The notes beneath the pieces were generated by a model. That model did no database searches. It was not told the origin of the DNA and saw only the letters and a list, made by a program, of their open reading frames with translations. 64,000 bases of DNA from Microstegium vimineum (Eukaryota > Streptophyta > Magnoliopsida > Poales > Poaceae), in contig CM039133.1 of assembly GCA_022036555.1 (NCBI GenBank), positions 41,554,718 to 41,618,717 on the forward strand, read 5' to 3'. Shown piece after piece: positions 23,859 to 34,970 of the stretch. How positions within the stretch are numbered: position 1 is the stretch's first letter; the number at the start of each line of letters is the position of its first letter. Made by a program: the position numbers and the translations under genes.

Positions 23859-24759
23859 GGATCACTAGCTGGGGTACAAGTATAGCATTAAGTTTGATTA
23901 GCATGGTGACTAATAACTCAGACAGCATAACCTGTTCTTCCATAATTATGCGTTGATGTATAAATAAGCCTAAACAACTCCAGCATTGCAATGATGCTTT
24001 GATTCACAATTTTATATAGAAAATGCCAATTTGAACATGTATAGGGATGCAAGCTGTTTTCTTCCGCAAACATGTAAATATACATAATTTTGCAGTTTCT
24101 GTGAAGATATTTATTGTTACTCATAATACATTTAGATCAGTGAAGAGACCAATTATTAAAAGTGAAGTCAGGTTAAGGCCGGTGCAGAACTAGAAAGAGT
24201 ATATTTGATTTTTCAATATATGCCCACTCTGATTGTTTCCATATGTAACCCCAATACGGCGGGACTATGCTATTTTTAAATATCTCAGCATAGTGTTTAA
24301 AATGGAAATAAAACAATTCATTGTCGTTCTTGACGCTGCGATTACAAACGTAATACGCACCTAACCTAGATGCTTGCTTCACCAAAATAAATCAATTGGC
24401 CATGTTGACAAGCAAATAATGACTGCACCTCCTATAAATGACAATGAATTTCTTATCCTGCATCCTTGTTTATAGCATGTACCAAAACGGTAAACACATC
24501 CGCAGGTGGCCTTTAGCCTAAAACTATATATACCACACAGAAAAGAAACTTTGCAAAAGGCAATCAAAATAACAAGTGTTGAATTGTTTCATTCTTTCTA
24601 TATAATGCACAATATGTATTCATGTTCTAATTTTTCCTTGCTAAGTTATTTTAGCTAGGTTAAATAACACCCACTTTAGGAACCAAAGAAAAATCTTTAT
24701 TTTCAGAGGTAGCTTCACAAGCCAAACATCCATAGCAACTTTGACTCCCCATATTGACA
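23859..24759. other. Intergenic, AT-rich, nothing recognised
   Basis: Unique-looking sequence outside the E2 right LTR. The small ORFs have many stops and no known domains. The first bases (ggatc) would be the right-hand target-site copy of E2, but the left copy is outside the window. Confidence 0.5.
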
Positions 24760-25126
24760 TGGTATCCCGGTTTGAACCAGAACTAAAGGTGTTTATTGGG
24801 TAAAAAAGGAGCGGTTGTGCAGATTTGAACTCAAGATCTGTGACTTTAGTTCTTGTGTGTTGTCATCTCAACTCCCACCGCACATCTTACACAGATAACA
24901 TATACTTTGTTTTTAAATTCACTATGGAAGCACTTTTAGTCTCGGTTCATGTCTCCAACCAGGACTAAAGCCTCCTGCACTAATAATAAAAGGTGTGGAA
25001 TTATTCACATTTTGTATTAAAAATCAAGATTAAATGTCCTAGGGCTCCTTTCGTCTTGGTTTGCAATTTTAGACTAGGACAAAATATTTTTTGTCCATCG
25101 ATGAAAGGTGATTTCTCTACTAGTGA
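24760..25126. mobile_element. CACTA-type (DTC) element remnant, right end
   Basis: Inverted subterminal motifs of the grass CACTA type (ggtttgaaccagaactaaag; aaccaggactaaag) recur at about 24765, 24950 and 25060. The segment ends gatttctctactagtg at 25126, whose reverse complement begins CACTAGTAGAGAAATC, like many CACTA termini. No matching left terminus was found, so it is probably truncated. Confidence 0.5.
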
Positions 25127-25543
25127 ATGGAGGATTTGGTTTTAGAAGTCAAAAGAAAGTATCTCTTTCATCATGTAATTAACCTTCCCGACCCATGCTA
25201 CAAGGCTGTTTTACACTAGAAGTTTGTTTCCAAGTAATGACCTTCTAAATGAAACATTAAGAGGAACCATACTTAGAGTTTATGCACTCATAGCATGTGA
25301 AAATGTAAAAATCATACGAATAGATTTGTCTTGAAATATACTTTCATAAAAGTATACATATATTATTTTTAAATAAATATTTTTATAAAAACATAAAGTT
25401 AAAGTCATGCTTTGGAGAAAGTGTCGTCGTGTAAAACAACTTCTTTTAAAATATGGATGATTAGACAACTGTGGAGTGTGGAGTCGCGTTGACTTTCGTG
25501 GTTGACTCTACGTACTTAACAATTTCTGAATAACTTATGAGAG
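25127..25543. other. Intergenic, AT-rich, nothing recognised
   Basis: No ORF, repeat or RNA gene could be supported here. Confidence 0.4.
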
Positions 25544-26046
25544 GTGGAGATGGCTTACCAATGTTGGTTCTATGCTGCGCAGGCTCCCTGCGCCTGTCTT
25601 CTGGGTAACGATGACGGGAGCACAAGCGTCGCCATCGCGTGCGCAACTCTCCCTCACCGCGCTGCGCCACCGCCCGGCCTGCGCCCTCGCCACTCTTGCT
25701 GGCGTCGCCGCTGCTCGTCAGTCTCCTCTCCATGCGCCGCTCTCGCGACGCCTCCTCCTTGTTGCACTAGCTTCACGGAGGTGGAGGATCGCTCGTTGCT
25801 GCTTCCCGCCGGTGGCCGCCCGTCGCCCGCCGTGCTGCCTTCTCTGTAGCTATCATGTCTCCTTTCGATCCACGCACGCACCGCTCTAGGATGGCCAGCA
25901 CGCGTCCCCCTGCTTCCCCCTGTTCGTCGCCGCCGCGCCGCCGCCATGGTACGGTATGTTGGCCGCCAGTATGTGTCTGGTATAGGTGGAGAACATGCGA
26001 CACGTTCAACGGTGAGTGGCTATGGTTATCCAAACGGTTTGCTTAA
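25544..26046. other. GC-rich island of unknown nature
   Basis: About 500 bp of GC-rich DNA in an AT-rich setting, with overlapping ORFs of about 100 codons on both strands. Their products are Arg/Pro/Ala/Ser-rich, as expected from composition alone, and show no domain. It could be a captured exon or a degraded gene 5' end. I do not assign a gene. Confidence 0.35.
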
Positions 26047-26169
26047 GCACAGCAGCATTCCTCCCCCAATGAGTGGATGACGCTCGGGCCCCACATGTCA
26101 CTGAGATAGAGGTTGACGTCCTATGTGGTGGTCAACGCCAGCGTGACATGGTCAAAACCGCTCAACATC

Positions 26170-26312
26170 GGTCAAAACAGCCTTGCACCCGTCTAGGTAC
26201 TATAAGTGAATGCTTTTGATAGTTGAGGTACCTGTACTAGACGGTTTTGTAATTGGGAGTTAAAATTAGACCAACACAATAGTTGAGGGGCTAAAAGTGG
26301 ACTTATAATCCT
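26170..26312. repeat. MITE-like remnant, one end ('gggctaaaagtggact')
   Basis: The stretch 'agttgaggtac..acggttttgtaattggg..agttgaggggctaaaagtggact' resembles one end of common grass TIR elements. A related sequence lies at 41690-41820. No second terminus was identified. Confidence 0.3.
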
Positions 26313-26423
26313 TTTATTTATGAAAAGTGATCGAGAGAAATTTGAATGGTGAAGCTTCGGTAAAAGTATTTTCGGCAAACATATTTTCACACCACCCAAA
26401 TTATCTTCAAAACTTTGACAGGA

Positions 26424-26436
26424 GGCCCAAGGCCCA
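26424..26436 (+). promoter_or_regulatory. Tandem GGCCCA motifs upstream of F-box gene A
   Basis: Two GGCCCA (site II/TCP-type) words lie one base apart, about 270-280 bp before the ATG of gene A. Such motifs are common in plant promoters of widely expressed genes. Function here is inferred from sequence and position only. Confidence 0.45.
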
Positions 26437-26704
26437 ACCCGATTGACAAAGCTATTGTTCACCAAACCCTCCAGCGCCGCCGCCAGTCCATCTCGGCATC
26501 ACGCCGCCCGCCTTGCGCGCGCAATCACTCCATCGATCCCCATCTCCCTGCGACAGCCGCGCGCTCTATTCAACCGATCGGGGACCGGAGAAGTGATTGA
26601 AGCATCTCTCCGCGCACTCGTCGTCGTCAGGCGGTCAGGGTCACCCCAGTTGCAGCTGCAGTACGTTAGCGACGGCGCTCTGATTCCTAGGGTATCAATA
26701 AGCG

Positions 26705-29700
26705 ATGGCGCCTCCACCTCCAGTGATCAACCCCGCCGACCGCCTCAGCAAGCTTCCAGAGGAGATCCAGGCGCAGATCCTGTCGTTCCTGCCGGCGCAG
26801 GATGCCGTGCGAACGTGCGTCCTCGCGCGGACTTGGCGCCACGCCTGGAAGTTCACCAGACGCCTGCTCATCACGGGCAAGTCCATACAGGAGATCTGGA
26901 AGCTCGTGGACCGCCTGATTCGCGTCCGCCACGATGGGCTCGAGGTCGCGTGCCTCGACGCGAGCGAGATCAGGTTCCATCCGTCCGAGGATGACGACGA
27001 GGAGTACACGTACGGCTTCCTCGGCATTGTGGACATGTACAGGATCAACACATGGATCCGCCGTGTTCTGAAATTGCGAATCCAGATGCTCCGGATCGAC
27101 ATTGGGAGCTGTCTCTGTCTGGGCTACTTTGCAGCACATGATCAGCAACAACATGCCACTCCTCCTCGTCTCCTCTCGAGCCACTTGACCAGGCTAGAGC
27201 TCGCAGGCTTACGGCTCCTTTGCCGTTGCCTCAACCTGGATGGCTGTCCTGCGTTGGAACATCTAGAGATTGATGAGTGCTTCTTTGGTGTGAGGAAGAT
27301 CATGTCCCTGTCGCTTAAGCGCCTCGCCATCACATACTGTGAATCTAGTAATGAGGAGGATCAGAAACGCATTCAGATTTGTGTTCCACGTCTAGTTTCT
27401 TTGTGCTTGGATAACACAGATCTCAGGACTCCCGTGCTGCAGAGAATGCCTCACTTGGTGGAGGCAGAGGTCCGGATTGACACATGCGATCTGGATATCT
27501 GCTATTGTGACGATCCCATGGCTTGTTATCACGTCACGCGGGATGGTGACACTTCAGATACTGATTCTGATAGCGATTATGATAGCGATGGCGATGACGA
27601 AGATGAAGGTTCAGGTGATTATAATGATGTACAAAACACCACAAAGTGTGTGGTTCTTGAAGGTTTAGCACAAGCTAAAGATCTAGTGCTCATAGCTTAT
27701 CACTCAACGGTACATCACTCAAACGTATATGCCTTCATCCCCATCGATTATTCACAGTTAAACAACATATGTGTTTCCATCCAGTCAGAAAATTGTCTCC
27801 CTACTGATAGGGATTTTTATATTTCCACAGTCGTGCATTCCCACCATATGAACTTTCGTTCTAAGTAAATTACATATCTTCATGTCCCCATAGTCCGGAT
27901 AAAAACATGTTTTATTTACCCTCTTTTATTCTGTTTGCAATCTGTCCAGTATATTTTCAGAAGGGATTTGAGTTGGTGCCCCACGTTTTCCAAGTTGAAG
28001 ACCCTGGTACTCAATCACGTTTACTGGTGTCAGCCTACTGATTGCAGTGCACTAGCGTGTATTCTTGAACATGCACCACTTTTAGAGAAGCTCACACTTA
28101 TTTCAGACAAGGTAAACTATTTCTAAATAGGGAACCACGGTTGTATTGCTGACGGATAATCATTGAACTTGCTGACTTCATTTCAGGTAGATTGGGTTGA
28201 ACGCAAATATAAAGTGCAAATGAAAGGATACCCTGATGCAAAAGTGAAATCGACCAAAATATCGCAACACCTTCAGATAGTCGAGATCAATTTTGAAGGT
28301 GTCAATGAAAGATTCCTCAATCTCCTTCATTTTCTGGGTACACACAACATACGTAAGATAAAAATCAACTCTACTTTTGTTCTACATTATTTGTATGTTT
28401 AATATTAGCAATAATACAATACTGTGTGTTGGTAAATTTTATGCACATCTGGTGAAACATGGTACAATACTACAAATAAAAAAAACAGTAATAAAACAAC
28501 TCTATGCTTTAACACAAACATGAGCATATAAAAAACCCTTTGGAGCTGTTTGGATCCTTTCATTTTGGAGGAATTGGAATTTTTTAATAGATTAGACTAT
28601 TTAGTTTAGAATTTGACATTTGACAACTATAATTTTTTCCATTGTATATGGCTATCTTAAATTCATAGGGTAGGAGATAGAATTTAATTATATAATCACC
28701 ATGCTATATCTCCCTTGTATGGCTCATAATAGCATTCAAATATATTTCATATGCAACCATATTAACTTATTTATAGGAATTCCCTTATCTATACCTAAAT
28801 TTTTATAATGAATTCAATTTCAAGGAACCAAACAATGTGAACTTTGGAAAGTGGTGGAATGTTACAATCCAAGTCAAATAGCCTAGTTTATCAACTAGAT
28901 TTCAATTCCTCCAAATGAAGGGATCTAAATGGCCCCAATAGTATAGTTTGTCCATGGAGAGTGTCCAAGCATTCACCAAGAACAAGCCGTGTCCATGCAC
29001 ACTACTAGAATGAGCTATGAAGGGTTCTCAACTATAGTATATTCTGTCGGATGGTGTCGTTCTTGCACCTGCCCAGAATGAATTGTTGCCACTTGGGGTG
29101 GTCATGAAGGTGGTCTTTTACAAGGACGTATGTGTGATAACACTATCCGAACCCAGTCACATTGTGCTACTCGCAAGGCAAGTGGCGCCAAGATGTGGAT
29201 TGCCAAGACAAGATACATTCTGATGATAAGGATGTCAAGAATGAGTGTTTGCTCCAAGCCTTTCCAGCGAGCTAGACAACAATGAAGAGTATTTTGGGGC
29301 TATTTTGGGCTGAGATACTTAAATAGATTAGGATTTTTGCAATTTCATAGTTTGGGAACATAGGTGTGCATCACATAATAGTTTAGGCACCAACCTTGTA
29401 TTTATGAGCTATGAACCAACATGTATGGTTCCACGCTAAAGCACCACTTCAGTTAATTTGTTGTGATGTGACTCTTTGGCCCAAAATTAGGGTACTTAAA
29501 AGTATAGGGACCTAGGTATACAGTTTTATAGTTTTCGATGAAGATGAGAATACGTAGTAGTTTATGGAGTGCTAGTGTATTTTACTCTATATTCTATTAA
29601 TAAGTGATGGTAATTTTTTTATTCTATTAAAAAAAGATGCCAATTTTCAAGAATATAAACCTCTAAGGCAGCATTTGTATTTTGTTGAGACGTATTGAGT

Positions 29701-29914
29701 AGTTATCTTAGGTATCAATTATACTCCATTCCAATAAAACATTTGAGTGATTAGGTTACAGTTAATTTTTCAGGAAGTAAATTCTTATGCACTGAATTCT
29801 ATTCTTGTATAGATTCTATCAATGTTTCACTATCAGTGTGGATGCCCTCTGAACTTATCATCTTCTCATGTTTGTGCAGGTTTTGAGATTGGAGTAACAA
29901 AATGTATGCCATAA
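26705..29914 (+). CDS. F-box/LRR-repeat protein, gene A (four exons, about 455 aa)
   Basis: The start is the ATG at 26705 (MAPPPPVINPADRLSKLPEE). The F-box is at residues 13-52 (LPEEIQAQILSFLPAQDAV, CVLARTWRHAWK), followed by irregular leucine-rich repeats (HLTRLELAGLRL, CPALEHLEIDEC). An Asp/Ser/Tyr-rich acidic loop lies at about residues 280-308. Proposed exons are 26705-27709, 27950-28111, 28187-28352 and 29880-29914. The first three junctions are kept in paralogs B and C and are in phase (335 codons, 54 codons, 55 codons plus one base). The last exon adds RFEIGVTKCMP and a stop and is less certain. F-box proteins of this type recruit substrates to SCF ubiquitin ligases; the substrate is unknown. 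A MITE lies in intron 3 and another 37 bp after the stop. Confidence 0.85.
28542..28936. mobile_element. TIR-type MITE in intron 3 of gene A
   Basis: The ends are inverted copies of about 38 bp. The left begins GGAGCTGTTTGGATCC, and the reverse complement of the right begins GGGGCCATTTAGATCC; both continue with CTTCATTT and GGAGGAATTG. The interior is AT-rich and noncoding. No clear target-site duplication was seen, so the superfamily is left open. Confidence 0.65.
28937..29879. other. Rest of gene A intron 3
   Basis: Noncoding AT-rich sequence. A branch/pyrimidine region and the acceptor (catgtttgtgcag) end it at 29879. No gene was seen inside. Confidence 0.4.
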
Positions 29915-29951
29915 AAAGGAAAGCCGCCTTCATCAAGGGAACCACCAGGAT

Positions 29952-30228
29952 TAGGGATGAAAACGGTACAGATATTTATTCGACCGTCCGTCTGACCGAA
30001 TTCGTTTAGAGAAGTTTAGGCCTGTCTGTATCCGAGTCCGAAGATTAACATCCGATACCGTATCCGTATCCGAATACTAAAATCGGTATATTTATGATGT
30101 CGATATCTAATCGTATCCTATCCGATATTTGTGATACTATTCTTATTCGAATCCGAATCCGAACAGAAATATGAAAACAAATACAATATCAGTGATATCC
30201 GTTCGTATCCGATCCGTTTTCATCCTTA
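29952..30228. mobile_element. hAT-type MITE with 8-bp target-site duplication
   Basis: The terminal inverted repeats are TAGGGATGAAAACGG and CCGTTTTCATCCTTA. The flanks are accaggat (29944-29951) and atcaggat (30229-30236), an 8-bp duplication with one mismatch, which fits hAT. The interior has many 'atccga/tatccg' words and no ORF. It lies just after the proposed stop of gene A, so probably in its 3' UTR. Confidence 0.75.
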
Positions 30229-30489
30229 ATCAGGATCATACTGTTGCATGTTTCTCTGTGTGGTTTTGGCATCCTGATTGCCTAGCTAATAGGGCTCGCT
30301 CAATGTTCCTATTCGTTTCATGTTATGTTGCAAGAACCTACTAGAGTAGTATTTGGTTTACTAATTAACCTGTGCTTATGTGTTATATTGGATACTTCAT
30401 TTCTTCTTTAAGCGAATCAAGATATCTTCATTGTTCTTGTATTACAACATTATCTGAAACATTAATGTTCTAGGTCTTGACCTTTGAAC

Positions 30490-31330
30490 TATGATGTAGC
30501 TTAAGTAATCGAAAGAGTAACATGTGACGAAGGACGAAGGGTACGGACAGATTATTGACTACCGAAATGACGGGAACTAGTACATTAGACGAGAATAATT
30601 AAGGTTTCATTCGTCCTCCCCTTACCATACCTTCAAGGGAACTATTTATACACGTCTATTCACTTTTATTGAACACTAATACCACAACAACTACTACATC
30701 CTTTTTCGGGTATCAACCCCCTATTGGGATAACGCCCCCTCGGGTTGCCACCGGCTCCAACCTTCATCACCCAGTCCCCGCATCACGTTCTCCCTTCCAA
30801 GAGCGTAGGCCCCGTTGGGTAAAGGCGTGCATGCATTTTGTTGCCCCTGACGACCACCACCGGCGAAGAACCTACAAGCATGATAATTTGTAGAACTCTG
30901 GGTCAAATCACACCTTCCTCTTCGACCCACTACGGGTCGCGTGGACATTTATTCAGGTGAGATGTTGGATTTGAAGGCGGCCCCTTCCATTGCTCAGCTA
31001 CCGTAACGCAATCGCTGGGCGCCAATTCGCCCGATCAAAAATACAATGCGGGTAACCAACGTGTGCTTCGTCAATGGACCACGCCATAACACAATTTTGC
31101 ATAAGCGAACTGGCATCATGTTGAGCTGACTTCACCCCGCCTGGTTTCGTCAGCCAGTGCGTTACTTTCGCCCAAATGAAATGCCAACGCCGGTTGCCTT
31201 CCCATCTAAATGCTAGTAAAATTTGCCATTTCATTCGTGTGGAACCATAGTACAAGTCGCAACGCCGGTGCTTGACGGTGGATGATAGGATGGGGTTCTG
31301 AGGGTTTGACCTTGCCCCCAACAATTGAGA
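30490..31330. other. Unassigned repeat-like segment
   Basis: Moderately GC-rich, with short ORFs on both strands (30669-30948, 30998-31324) that have no recognisable domains. The run 'gtttcattcgtcctcccctt..actatttata..cttttattgaacac' looks like a retroelement U3/leader, but no LTR pair, PBS or PPT was found. Confidence 0.3.
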
Positions 31331-32042
31331 TATATGTCATGTCATTATTCAAGTTAACCATTCATGTAAACTTTTCTTTCCATGTGAATATTGAATTTGT
31401 CATCATTTAGACATAAATATAATTCACACACATCAACATGAATATTTTTTACACATGCATGAAAGTGCTATATGCTTGGAGCTCAATGAAATCTGCCGCA
31501 AGAAAAGGGGTCATGTTGAAGTAGAAAAATGGTGGGTAAATAAAGAAATCCACCACTTAAGTCGGTAAATAAATAAATCTGCCACTTATGTCTCCGTACG
31601 TACCTCCACAATACATAGTCAAATGACACATCATATGATTTTACAAAGAGTGAATTGGTTTATAAACTTTTCCCCATTTCTCACCTAGGTTCATAAATGT
31701 TTTGCTCCTCTCGGTCCATGAACTTTGGTTACCTATGTTTATACTTGTTAAATAGTTAATAAATACTTAAAAAGGTGTAGAAATGGAAAATATGTTTCCA
31801 TTTCCTTTTGATGATGTTGTTATGAATTTTGAACACCAGGTTGTTGCATAAAATTTTGAGCTTTAGATTTATCTTTGAATCACTTGCTTTCTTGCAAATT
31901 AAAACTTATTTTTATTGTAGTAATTAATCTACTAATTTTAGGCATATAATATTTTTAATGTAACAATGTTTTGTTATCATTTATAACCCATAAAAATCTC
32001 AGCTTTAAATTAAATATTTTGCACACCACTAAATAATAACTA
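31331..32042. other. Intergenic, AT-rich, nothing recognised
   Basis: No gene or clear repeat could be supported. Confidence 0.4.
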
Positions 32043-32175
32043 CTTCATTCGTCACAAATTATAAGATGTTTTGACATTTATAAATTCATATCTTTTACTA
32101 TCTATCTAGACATTATATATATGTGTGTATATATATATATATATAAGCCAAAATATCTTATAATTTGGAGTGAAA
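32043..32175. mobile_element. Stowaway-like MITE
   Basis: The left end (cttcattcgtcacaaatta) and the right end (taatttggagtgaaa) are inverted copies of the grass Stowaway terminus, flanked by TA on both sides. It holds a (TA)n run at about 32116-32144. Confidence 0.65.
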
Positions 32176-32254
32176 TAATTATGTATTTACTATTAAACAA
32201 GCATAAAATTAGTTAAAGCTAAAGGTAAGTATACAATGATTAGCCTACCATGTA

Positions 32255-32486
32255 CTCCCTCCATATCAGAAATAATGATGTTTTGGGTGTTCGTGGCACA
32301 AGTTTGACTCAATTTGTTGAAAATATGTGTAACATTTGGATCTTTAAATAAATTTATTAAAAAACTTGATTCAAAGATTTTTCCAATGATACTAATTATA
32401 TGTTTTAAATATTAATATTTTTAATATATAATTAATCAAAGATGTTTTTGGAAGCGAAAACGATATTTTTTCTAGGACTGAGGGTG
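32255..32486. mobile_element. Stowaway-like MITE
   Basis: It starts ctccctccatatcagaaa and ends tttctaggactgagggtg, flanked by TA on each side. The interior is AT-rich and noncoding. The ends fit the 'ctccctccgt' type of grass Mariner MITEs. Confidence 0.6.
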
Positions 32487-32648
32487 TAATTAGCAGATGT
32501 GGCTTGCTTTGGATGGTGGGTAGGATGTAGATAAAGTTTATCGATCCAGATGAACGAAAAAAGTAATTAGACCTAGGTGTAATGTGGAGAAAAGTTCAGG
32601 AACCCACGAGGCAATTCACTCTTTTACAAATACTTAAAAAAAGAATAT

Positions 32649-32652
<4 letters not shown>

Positions 32653-32680
<28 letters not shown>
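32653..32680. repeat. (AT)n microsatellite
   Basis: An uninterrupted alternating AT run of about 28 bp. Confidence 0.9.
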
Positions 32681-32684
<4 letters not shown>

Positions 32685-34970
32685 GGACCTACGGCAAACA
32701 ATGAATTTTCATGGATTTATACACCATCACAGATACTTCACGGGCTAAGGACTTTGTGTATCCCTGGTGGATGGAACTAGCAGCGCATAACATTTTTCAA
32801 AATTCTGGTGTACAATTCATCGTGCGAAGTTTAAAATTCTGGTGTACAATTCATTGGGCACCCTCTCCCAAGCCAGCCCTAGGATCCCTGTGGGTGTACT
32901 CGTGACACAAAGAGAAGATCAAAATAGGATGGCTCATCTTAATCTGTTTCTTTTTTTGGACAAAAGAGACCGTCAGACTGAGCTTTTGGCGATTTGTTTG
33001 CCAAACGTTCAATGCAATTTCAATCCACAGAGGATTAATTCACATGATGAGGCCATCTTACTAGTCTAATGCTAAAATCAAAGTATGCTGGAAGCATAAT
33101 AATCAGAAACATGACCTAATGTGCTGGTTCCATCTAGGGTAATCCAAAGTTCTGGGCATTAATTCTGCCAATACACGTTCCAATGACTACAGTTCTAGAA
33201 CTGACTCTAGGAATACCCAGTTACCCATTGACGCAGTGAAGCCTTGGACTTGTGTTTCGTAACAGTGGAACAGTAGATCCATCAACACTCAGTCAGCCAA
33301 ACTTTTATGTCTTTGTCTTTACTCAAAGCTAAAATCTGTACAAAATGAGAATACACAATCAGTTTATATACAAATATAATAAAAATGTATTGCTAGACAA
33401 TAAAACTTGAAATGTTGTTAAAGACTTTTGTGAATTCAATACATCTAGCTAATAGCCCCTTGAGAAGAATTCAGCTGAACTGTCAGATTTTGTGTGACAA
33501 AATTTCTTTCTTGTTCAGGATATTACTAGATTTACTAACCAGACAATAAATCACTTATTTCAGTCAGATTCAGAATAAATGCAATTATTTGAAATTGACT
33601 GAAAAATTATCGTTTCCATTGGCAGTGGCCACCTTCTAGCAATTCTAAAATTAGACCATTATTAAGAACATGAAAAGGTTGAGAACACCAAACCTATGTT
33701 TGAAAATTCAGTTCTTCTGTTAGTAAGTAAAAACTATACTCCTTGTAGAGACAGTTTAAGTAGTTGTGTATGGGAAGGAAGCAAAACTTGGTCTATGTGT
33801 GACAAGCTAGAATCAATTGACCATTTGTTTCTCAATATCTAATATTTATCAGACAGGACTGCGACCTGGAGGAAAGTACATCCATCAAAATGTTTGGTTG
33901 CTACAAGACTATATGGCAGGCCAGGCCTTTTTTCCGAAAAGAATAACAAAACTGATTGCTTGTTGAGGTTAACAAAACTGATTGGGTGTAGAGGATTTAA
34001 TCTTTTCCTGTGGTATATGTGGTCTCTAATCTGTACGTAGCATTAATATTGATTATTGAATTTCTTTGAACTTGTTGAAAAGGTTTCAAACCTTTATGAA
34101 CTTGTATCTGTCTGTTAGCCTGCATGCCACTTACAATGGAACCTAATTAGATTTAGGTCTCACTAAAACAGGATGAGACAAAACTCTGGGATTACATTTG
34201 TTAATTATGGTGACTATTCTACGTTGTCCATAATAAAGGAGACACATGAGCGATATGCTCTTCTTCAGAAATGAAAAGGTTTTCTCAACACATCATAGTT
34301 CAAACTTTCGAAAGAAGGGATCATTAATTTTTTTAATGTTTTGTTCAGATGCAACGCAATGGAGCAAAAATAACAGCACATGTGCTATTTTCACAAATGT
34401 GCATCCCTTGACAAAAACAGTTAAATCAAAACACCAAATTTGGGGGAATAAATACTTCTACACATATGAGATCAAGGTCCGATTAGTGTCACAAGCAACT
34501 GCAGAGGCAGAGAGCAAAGAAAAACTGAAATAAAAAAAGGGAATGAGAAGAAAAGAAAAGAATCCTGATACAAAAGTGATAAAGAAGTTATGTACAAATT
34601 CCCTAGAAAAAGAAAGATAATTGAAGCTGATAAGTTTGCTTAGAATAATAAACATGTAGACATTTGTGATATTATAAAAAAAACTAATCAGCGCATGAAA
34701 ATATAGCCAGAGCAGCCCATTTCAGTGTTTGTGTCCATACCAAACTAATCAACAAATAAACATTCAGAACTACTCTAGATATCAGCATACTATCTTACTG
34801 CTTGTATCATGCAATTCAATGTTCAGATACATTGATGTTATCTGTCAACAAAATGTCCATATTCCATACAACACAAAGCTCAAATTTATCTCTAACTTGG
34901 CATTCTAGATCCTGCCATTCATAATTTTCTAACAAACTTAGAGCACAAGGAGCATTGCCAGTTAGCTTAC
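32681..34970. other. Intergenic between genes A and B, with a possible LINE relic
   Basis: No intact gene. At about 33795-33845 one plus-strand frame reads MCDKLESIDHLFLNI, reminiscent of the zinc-binding end of plant L1 reverse transcriptases, and NLFLWYMWSLI follows at about 33990. This is weak support for a decayed LINE. The 3' end of gene B should lie in the right-hand part, but its last exon could not be placed. Confidence 0.3.
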
